From: QNBT01 sp964563335
GTDB lineage: Bacteria; Planctomycetota; Phycisphaerae; Sedimentisphaerales; Anaerohalosphaeraceae
Assembly: GCA_964563335.1 (NCBI GenBank)
Contig: CAZLWL010000115.1
Coordinates: 1 to 6,335, forward strand
Direction: 5' to 3'
Length of the DNA stretch: 6,335 nucleotides
Shown: in pieces, positions 1-3,590 of the stretch
Layout: every line of letters begins with the position of its first letter
Numbering within the stretch: the first letter of the stretch is position 1
Notes under the pieces: generated by a model
Database searches by the model: none
What the model was told of the DNA's origin: nothing
The model's input: the letters and a program-made list of their open reading frames with translations, nothing else
Position numbers and translations under genes: made by a program

Positions 1-159
1 TTTGCAACCCCAATAATCAATAGAAAATCGAAAATTACCACGCCCCTCCACCCTTAGCACAAACTTGCACGTTTGATGCGAAAATCGGGAATTTTTTTGT
101 CGCGCAAAATCGCTAAGTGCTTACAGCAAAAGGAATAAAAAAATTTTATTTTTTTCGCC

Positions 160-194
160 GATAGCAAGATAGTGCAAGCACGTTTGGTGCTATC
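160..194. repeat. Imperfect hairpin containing a dispersed 22-bp repeat (copy 1)
   Basis: GATAGCA (160-166) and TGCTATC (188-194) are perfect inverted arms around a 21-nt loop. The segment 168-189 recurs at 380-401 with 20 of 22 bases identical. A shorter related word, CACGTTTGATGC, lies at 68-79 and matches CACGTTTGGTGC (179-190) at 11 of 12 positions. Its function is unknown. Confidence 0.55.
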
Positions 195-250
195 TGGACA
201 TTGCGTATCCACAATTATAGGAGTGATACAACGTAGTAACCTTCGCCCTT

Positions 251-305
251 CTGTCATCCCGCACTTGCCTGTCCTGAGCAAGGCCGAAGGGATGCGGAAT
301 CCAGG
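251..305. repeat. Degenerate inverted repeat, TGTCATCCC...GGAATCC type
   Basis: The arms CCGCA (259-263) and TGCGG (293-297) flank a loop carrying CCTGAGCAAGGCCGAAGGG. A second element of the same general type is at 592-620, where ATTCC (596-600) pairs with GGAAT (613-617) and CCG (603-605) with CGG (609-611). Both begin TGTCATYCC and end GGAATC. They look like non-coding dispersed repeats. Confidence 0.4.
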
Positions 306-362
306 TTTTTGCATTTTGGATTTCGGATTTGTTTCGGATTTCGATATTAGGATTTAGGATTT

Positions 363-378
363 CCCCCCTTTTGGGGGG
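363..378. repeat. Perfect C6-T4-G6 hairpin
   Basis: Six C residues (363-368), a TTTT loop and six G residues (373-378) form a perfect 6-bp GC hairpin immediately before the second copy of the 22-bp repeat. It is not followed by a T-run on either strand, so it is not a classical intrinsic terminator. Confidence 0.6.
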
Positions 379-379
379 C

Positions 380-401
380 GATAGTGCAAGCGTGTTTGGT
401 G
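380..401. repeat. Dispersed 22-bp repeat (copy 2)
   Basis: This segment matches 168-189 at 20 of 22 positions. It lies between the C6/G6 hairpin and the GTTGAGCGAAGCGAAATCCC element at 400-421. No coding role is apparent. Confidence 0.5.
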
Positions 402-432
402 TTGAGCGAAGCGAAATCCCGGCGCGCCGGGG
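400..432. repeat. GAAATCCC element with 14-bp CCCGGCGCGCCGGG palindrome (copy 1)
   Basis: The palindrome CCCGGCGCGCCGGG occupies 418-431 and recurs exactly at 3363-3376. The left flank, 400-421, recurs in inverted orientation at 3521-3542 with one mismatch in 22. The two parts of the element therefore turn up separately in the spacer on the other side of the lipoprotein and restriction-modification genes, which marks it as a dispersed repeat family. Confidence 0.6.
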
Positions 433-495
433 TTATCTGGATATTCCCTATCCGGTTTTTTGAGCGGTGGTTTTCCGCAATTACTGTGTTGTCTT

Positions 496-550
496 TGCCT
501 GACTGCACGTACTCGATGTACTACAGTACGCCTCCGTGCGGCAGCAGGCA
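496..550. repeat. Long imperfect inverted repeat
   Basis: TGCCTG (496-501) pairs with CAGGCA (545-550), and GCACG (505-509) with CGTGC (535-539), with a short mismatch and bulge between. The central loop contains several GTAC words. It could fold into an extended hairpin in single-stranded DNA or RNA. I see no gene reading it and no T-tract. Confidence 0.45.
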
Positions 551-761
551 GACGCCTTGTACTTGCGAAAAACTCCGCGCTCAAAATGCAGTGTCATTCC
601 GACCGAAGCGGAGGAATCTGTTTAAACAGCCCGCGAAGCGGCTCCACCAACTATTCACTATTCACGAACGACTAACGACTGCCCCAACGGGGCGGGCTGG
701 TAGCGGGTAAAAGCCGTGGAATTGGACTGAAATAAAAGTTAAAAAATTGCAAAAATTTGTA

Positions 762-790
762 TTGACACGTGCATAATATGGGTTTATTGT
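762..790 (+). promoter_or_regulatory. Sigma70-type promoter for the lipoprotein transcript
   Basis: A perfect TTGACA (-35, 762-767) is followed after 17 nt by TATTGT (-10, 785-790, four of six consensus bases). The upstream 722-758 is rich in A and T and could act as an UP element. Transcription would begin near 797, leaving a leader of about 190 nt before the GTG at 989. This is inferred from sequence only. Confidence 0.5.
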
Positions 791-862
791 GTGGTTTTGC
801 TAATTCGCTTATGATTCATCGCAGAAACGGAGGGGAGGAAACTCGATTACGAAATCGGGTAG

Positions 863-910
863 GGTGGGCCTTTTGTCCCGCCATAGCCTTGCGACGGCGG
901 ATGGCCCACC
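863..910. repeat. Inverted repeat in the lipoprotein leader
   Basis: GGTGGGCC (863-870) and GGCCCACC (903-910) are perfect 8-bp arms. Inside them CCGCC (878-882) pairs with GGCGG (896-900). The RNA would form a two-part stem in the leader between promoter and start codon. It resembles the dispersed GGTGGGCC...GGCCCACC repeats of bacterial spacers, so it may be an inserted repeat and not a dedicated regulator. Confidence 0.5.
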
Positions 911-922
911 GACGTGCTAAAA

Positions 923-958
923 TCTGTGGCATCCTCAAGGCCACAGACCTTGAGGATG
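923..958 (+). promoter_or_regulatory. Two interlocking palindromes in the lipoprotein leader
   Basis: Four abutting segments can be read without gaps: A = TCTGTGG (923-929), B = CATCCTCAAGG (930-940), C = CCACAGA (941-947), D = CCTTGAGGATG (948-958). A pairs perfectly with C (7 bp, with B as loop) and B pairs perfectly with D (11 bp, with C as loop). As ordinary hairpins the two are mutually exclusive; a tight pseudoknot is conceivable. The element ends about 20 nt before the ribosome binding site, where alternative folds could affect expression. There is no T-run after it, so it is not a plain terminator. A regulatory role is inference; it may be a repeat remnant. Confidence 0.4.
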
Positions 959-977
959 GTTTGAAAACTCTTTTGAA

Positions 978-983
978 AGGGAG
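978..983 (+). promoter_or_regulatory. Ribosome binding site of the lipoprotein gene
   Basis: AGGGAG lies 5 nt before the GTG start at 989 within a purine-rich run (976-988). It supports GTG as the start, since no ATG is available at the head of the signal peptide. Confidence 0.6.
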
Positions 984-988
984 AGGAA

Positions 989-1357
989 GTGAAGAAAATA
1001 TTGCTGTTAGTACCGCTTTTGCTTTGGGCCGGCTGTGGCAATCCTTACAGTCAGTTCTATGTCGACCTGACTGGTGGAGAGGACATTCTGAATAGTCCAC
1101 AGGTGGTTCTTTCGACGGGTGCCCCGAAATTAGTCCAAGGAAGCAATATTGAACAAGATAATCTGAATATGTTGGAGAATTGCTATTTACTGCTGGGCAC
1201 GTCAAACTTCAACGCCGAAGGTGTAAGTGCGAACTTAGCTATTGAACACGCAAGGAAAATTCATGCGGATACAGTTGTCGTCTATGGCCAGTACACAAAC
1301 ACAGTCTCGGGCGCTGTCCCGCTTACGTTGCCAAATTTCGCTGAAAGAAGACCTTGA
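989..1357 (+). CDS. Small putative lipoprotein, probably truncated at its 3' end
   Basis: The 122-residue product begins with GTG, read as Met. It has a textbook lipoprotein signal: positive MKK, a hydrophobic run ILLLVPLLLW, then the lipobox W-A-G-C, with the lipidated cysteine at residue 16. The mature part would be anchored to a membrane facing the periplasm. I cannot assign a function. The body (about residues 17-115) looks like a genuine folded domain with a DLTGGEDI segment, an ANLAIEHARKIHADTVVVY segment and a TVSGAVPLTLP segment. From memory, related proteins continue well past that last segment, often into a longer Ser/Thr/Tyr/Gly-rich region. Here the frame ends after only NFAERRP, at TGA, so I suspect a deletion or rearrangement near 1333. 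The gene is convergent with the restriction-modification operon, 53 bp from its last codon. Its transcript carries a long structured leader. The existence of the gene is fairly sure; the truncation is a recollection-based inference. Confidence 0.7.
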   Translation: MKKILLLVPLLLWAGCGNPYSQFYVDLTGGEDILNSPQVVLSTGAPKLVQGSNIEQDNLNMLENCYLLLGTSNFNAEGVSANLAIEHARKIHADTVVVYGQYTNTVSGAVPLTLPNFAERRP

Positions 1358-1410
1358 GATGAAAACGAAAGAAAGCACAGAGCATGTCTAAAGGGAGTAC
1401 AGCCAAAAGC

Positions 1411-2121
1411 CTATAATTTGTCTAATACATCTTTGACAAACCCAGGTAAATCCATGCTGAGATCGTCAGCTAAGTGCTTTAGTCTCTCATAGTTTTTTAC
1501 CTCATCACCTTGCTACAAAAGATAGAGTCTTCTTACTTGCCTCATGGCAACATGCTCATAATTCTCTGGGAAGGCCCAGTAACACGATAAGCAAATCTTT
1601 GTATTTCTTGGCTTCTTCCAATTCAAGCAGTGCTCACATGACCACGACTTAGCTCTATTTGCGGAAGGACTCAGAAGCATATAGGCAGTAATATCTTCTT
1701 TTGAAACACTGTCCCCAGCGACTTCGTAAGGAACTCTATGGTCAATCTGCAATTCGCTTTCTGGGAATGGTTCTAAATAGATTGCACATTTAGAACTGTA
1801 CCTCTCGATGAGCTTTTCCTTTAGATTCTTTGAGAATACGGTGCGCCCGGCTAATGTTCTTGTCTGTGAAAGCTCACCAAATCTGTACGCGGCAATCTTC
1901 CTCCAGTCTGAACCTTCGACTCTGAATGTTTCAAGAGGGATACCCTGTTCTCGGACATCCCTAGCCGCGCGTGGCGGGTGGTTGTAACCATATATATCTC
2001 TTAGTTCTTCTGTTGTTATTTGTCCGTGTGTTAAAATATGGTTGATAACTGTCCTCGGCCTTTTTGCCTTAACAGATTTACATTTCTTGAGAAATTCGGG
2101 ACTTAATTTCTTTGATTTCAT
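1411..2121 (-). pseudogene. Winged-helix/HNH restriction endonuclease with one in-frame TAG
   Basis: The ATG (2119-2121) opens a 236-codon frame ended by TAG at 1411-1413, broken by TAG at codon 203 (1513-1515). Residues 20-82 form a winged-helix-like domain (RPRTVINHIL, ITTEELRDIYGYNHPPRAARDVREQGIPL is split here only for description). The HNH nuclease core follows: LQIDHR at 124-129 with D127/H128, N155 in SPSANRAKSW, and a cysteine quartet C162, C165, C177, C180 that probably binds zinc. An upstream CAIC-type knuckle reads CAIY, and the paired position reads SPSA, so one zinc site is absent. That looks like a family variant, not damage. After RRLYLL the stop interrupts what the family, as I recall it, continues as RRLDLVW plus a helical tail. 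Here QGDEVKNYERL...LPGFVKDVL follows in frame, so TGG to TAG is the likely change. Its role would be cutting unmethylated DNA as partner of the methyltransferase directly upstream. The truncated 202-residue form keeps the HNH core, so residual activity cannot be excluded. Confidence 0.8.
1513..1515 (-). other. Premature TAG in the HNH endonuclease gene
   Basis: The codon order is CTT TTG TAG CAA GGT GAT. The frame stays open for 33 more codons after it, and those residues (QGDEVKNYERL, LPGFVKDVL) resemble the C-terminus of this HNH family. A single G-to-A change from TGG (Trp) explains the stop. Confidence 0.7.
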
Positions 2122-2126
2122 TATCA
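2118..2126 (-). promoter_or_regulatory. Methyltransferase/endonuclease junction: triple stop overlapping the next start
   Basis: In the methyltransferase frame the gene ends TGA-TAA-TGA (2126 down to 2118). The endonuclease ATG (2121-2119) is embedded in the second and third stop codons. An in-frame TTG at 2127-2125 overlaps the first TGA, but ATG is the better start. No strong Shine-Dalgarno sequence precedes it, so the second gene probably depends on translation of the first (coupling). An early stop in the methyltransferase would then also lower endonuclease synthesis. Confidence 0.5.
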
Positions 2127-3044
2127 ACCAATGCCGGAGAATAATGGATATTTATCTTCAGTATTGAATTCAAGATTTGAGTGCCCATTTTTTTCCATAA
2201 GGCCTGCAGACAGATACAGAGACTCAAAAGTTACATCATTTCGACCTAAAAGTGTTGACTGCGTAGATCTCCCTGCTGCAATTTCAAATCTCTTTAATTT
2301 AAGGTCTCCGGACAGCTCTTTTCCATGGCGCTTATCCCCAGTTCGACCATCGTAGCTAACTATGAAATCTATACCTCTTTCATTGAGCAATTGCAATTGC
2401 TCCTGAAACTCGTCGAAATCAACACCGTTGCAGTATCTATGATCTCGAACGTTACAAACTCCCTGATATGGGGGATCCATGTAAACTAAATCACCTTTGG
2501 CGGCTCTTGTGAGAGCAAGTTTGTAATCCTCACATGAGACAGACGTTCTACCCTTCAGAATCTCAGAAACGTGTAATATATTCGTGCGCATAGTAACAGG
2601 TTTCATTCCCAGGCGACGCTTATCAGGAGTGTTATTAAACTCTCCATTTCTGTTATACCGGATAGCAGCTTTGACACATCGAGCTAACAAATATAAAAAA
2701 TAATGAGGTTCTTGAGTTCTGTTGAATTCACTTCTTACGAAATCGTAATACTCTCTGTCCTTTCCTATTTGCTCATTCCATAAGGCTTCATACCTGTCAC
2801 ATAAGCCCATAGGATTATGGAGAATTTCCTTCCAAAGTTGTGCCACAGGTGCATGGGCATCGTTAATGGAAAAATTTTCAGCTCTATTACGATAGGAGGC
2901 GGCGACAGTAATTGCCGCAGAACCAGCAAACGGTTCAAATAACACATTAATAGAGTTGGGCATACAGGAAAGAATCTCGGAAGCAAGTTGGCGCTTGCTT
3001 CACTGGTATGGGAACGGATGTGGAACCCCTTTTATTGCTGCCAT
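2124..3044 (-). pseudogene. D12-class (Dam-like) adenine DNA methyltransferase with TGA at codon 15
   Basis: The natural ATG (3042-3044) opens a 306-codon frame. The first 14 codons read MAAIKGVPHPFPYQ, codon 15 is TGA (3000-3002), then SKRQLASEIL leads into the body. The D12 family has a Gly there (PYQGSKR-type motif X, AdoMet binding), so GGA to TGA is the evident change. The rest is intact: FEPFAGS (motif I) at 36-42, the RCVKAAIRYNRNGEFN segment at about 122-137, catalytic DPPY (motif IV) at 190-193, SYDGRTGD at 230-237 and AGRSTQSTLLGR at 257-268. The enzyme would transfer a methyl group from AdoMet to N6 of adenine in a specific site, protecting it from the HNH enzyme encoded immediately downstream. 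The recognition sequence is unknown. An internal ATG at 2961-2963 could give a 279-residue protein, but it has no ribosome binding site and lacks motif X. Base composition is AT-richer than the neighbouring glycosyltransferase gene, suggesting acquisition. Confidence 0.85.
3000..3002 (-). other. Premature TGA replacing the motif X glycine in the methyltransferase
   Basis: The codon order is TTC CCA TAC CAG TGA AGC AAG CGC, that is F-P-Y-Q-stop-S-K-R. In D12 methyltransferases the matching position is Gly. A single G-to-T change from GGA accounts for it. Both sides of the stop are clearly family sequence in the same frame, so this is a nonsense change, not a different gene start. Confidence 0.8.
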
Positions 3045-3052
3045 TGTCAAAA

Positions 3053-3056
3053 CTCC
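3053..3056 (-). promoter_or_regulatory. Ribosome binding site of the methyltransferase
   Basis: GGAG on the minus strand lies 8 nt before the ATG at 3044. It decides the true start and places the TGA inside the gene. The internal ATG at 2963 has no comparable site. Confidence 0.65.
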
Positions 3057-3097
3057 GGCCCGCAGTGGAACCTGCCGATTACAAACGTACATTTTAC

Positions 3098-3126
3098 ATA
3101 ATATGACAGTTCAATATGGATGTCAA
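3098..3126 (-). promoter_or_regulatory. Sigma70-type promoter of the restriction-modification operon
   Basis: On the minus strand, a perfect TTGACA (3121-3126) is separated by 17 nt from TATTAT (3098-3103, five of six consensus bases). Transcription would start near 3091, leaving a short leader of about 47 nt to the ATG at 3044. No operator or controller-protein gene is evident nearby. Confidence 0.65.
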
Positions 3127-3362
3127 GCATATTCTGATCTATGTTTTCTGCTCATCTATCTACCTACCCAAATAACTCCAATTTCCACCCACACTGAATC
3201 TTCGTGTGCAGAATAGGCAGGAGAGACTCTTGTCCCACGCCCAATCGAATTAGTCGTTAGTTCGGCTGCGCTCAGGGTAAACTTGGCAGGGGTGACAAAA
3301 AGTGGTGTGATGAATCGCACCCTACAGGATTATCCGCAATACGCAACTGAGCATAGTGAAGT

Positions 3363-3376
3363 CCCGGCGCGCCGGG
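3363..3376. repeat. CCCGGCGCGCCGGG palindrome (copy 2)
   Basis: This is an exact 14-bp copy of 418-431. In both places it is followed by GGT and preceded by GAA(A/G)T, and a TGAGC word lies shortly upstream, so the similarity extends beyond the palindrome. Confidence 0.6.
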
Positions 3377-3520
3377 GTACGATTCACGAGATACGACACA
3401 CGAAGCACAGATGAACGTCCAACATCGAACTTCCAACTTCAAATGTGGAATCGCTTCGCGGGATTTATTGCACAGTATCAAGTATCCAGCCCCGACAGGT
3501 CCCCGATGTATCGGGACACG

Positions 3521-3542
3521 CGGGATTTCGCTGCGCTCAACA
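3521..3542. repeat. Inverted copy of the GTTGAGCGAAGCGAAATCCC element
   Basis: The reverse complement matches 400-421 at 21 of 22 positions. Here it is not joined to the GC palindrome but lies next to the ATCGGG hairpin, showing that the repeat pieces are mobile or modular relative to each other. Confidence 0.55.
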
Positions 3543-3563
3543 TAGAGTATCGAGTATTCATCC

Positions 3564-3590
3564 TCTGTCGTCTGTCATCCGCCCTCTGTC
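3564..3590. repeat. TCTGTC microrepeat overlapping the end of the glycosyltransferase gene
   Basis: TCTGTC occurs at 3564-3569, 3571-3576 and 3585-3590. On the minus strand these read GACAGA. They encode the last residues of the glycosyltransferase (EKTEGG region) and include its TGA stop, so the extreme C-terminus appears to have been built from spacer repeat. Confidence 0.45.

Larger units (their letters stand above)
1..761. other. Repeat-rich spacer without a supported gene
   Basis: Open frames here are short, overlap on both strands, lack ribosome binding sites and run straight through inverted repeats, so I do not call a gene. The stretch holds the small repeats listed separately, plus an AT-rich block at 131-158. 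Phrases such as TGTCATCCC...GGAATCC look like the degenerate dispersed repeats often found in spacers of large environmental bacterial genomes. Several of the same words recur in the spacer at 3240-3560, so the two spacers share a repeat vocabulary. The last 40 bases (about 722-758) are A/T-rich and may help the promoter that follows. Confidence 0.6.
3131..3574. other. Repeat-rich spacer between the operon and the glycosyltransferase gene
   Basis: I find no supportable gene here. The stretch holds the CCCGGCGCGCCGGG palindrome (copy 2), the inverted GAAATCCC element (3521-3542), a TTAGTCGTTAGTTCGG word (3249-3264) related in inverse to CGAACGACTAACGAC at 665-679, and a bulged hairpin GTCCCCGAT/ATCGGGAC at 3499-3517. 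The minus-strand frame below the glycosyltransferase stop stays open for about 100 codons, but it consists of these repeats and does not look like protein. Confidence 0.55.

Noticed and set aside
384..710. A 108-codon plus-strand frame in the left spacer.
   Set aside because: It is composed of the repeat elements and hairpins described, with no start signal and no protein-like pattern.
816..1205. Minus-strand and plus-strand frames of 100-130 codons around the lipoprotein leader.
   Set aside because: They run through inverted repeats and overlap the lipoprotein gene, which has a proper signal peptide and ribosome binding site.
1555..1800. CAIY and SPSA in place of the usual CxxC pairs in the HNH protein, taken as further damage.
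   Set aside because: Both halves of one zinc site are changed together while the second cysteine quartet is intact, which suits a family variant better than random mutation.
2124..3044. TGA read as glycine, as in some candidate-phylum bacteria.
   Set aside because: The other large genes use TGA as their terminator at sensible ends, the neighbouring gene has an in-frame TAG instead, and the base composition and gene style do not suggest such an organism. A whole-genome code check would settle it.
3272..3574. The frame after the glycosyltransferase TGA stays open for about 100 codons, suggesting read-through or a reassigned TGA.
   Set aside because: The extension is made of dispersed repeats found elsewhere in the window, has no domain character, and lies beyond a protein already complete at NQGAES...LLSLL. 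Chance openness of GC-rich repeat DNA explains it.
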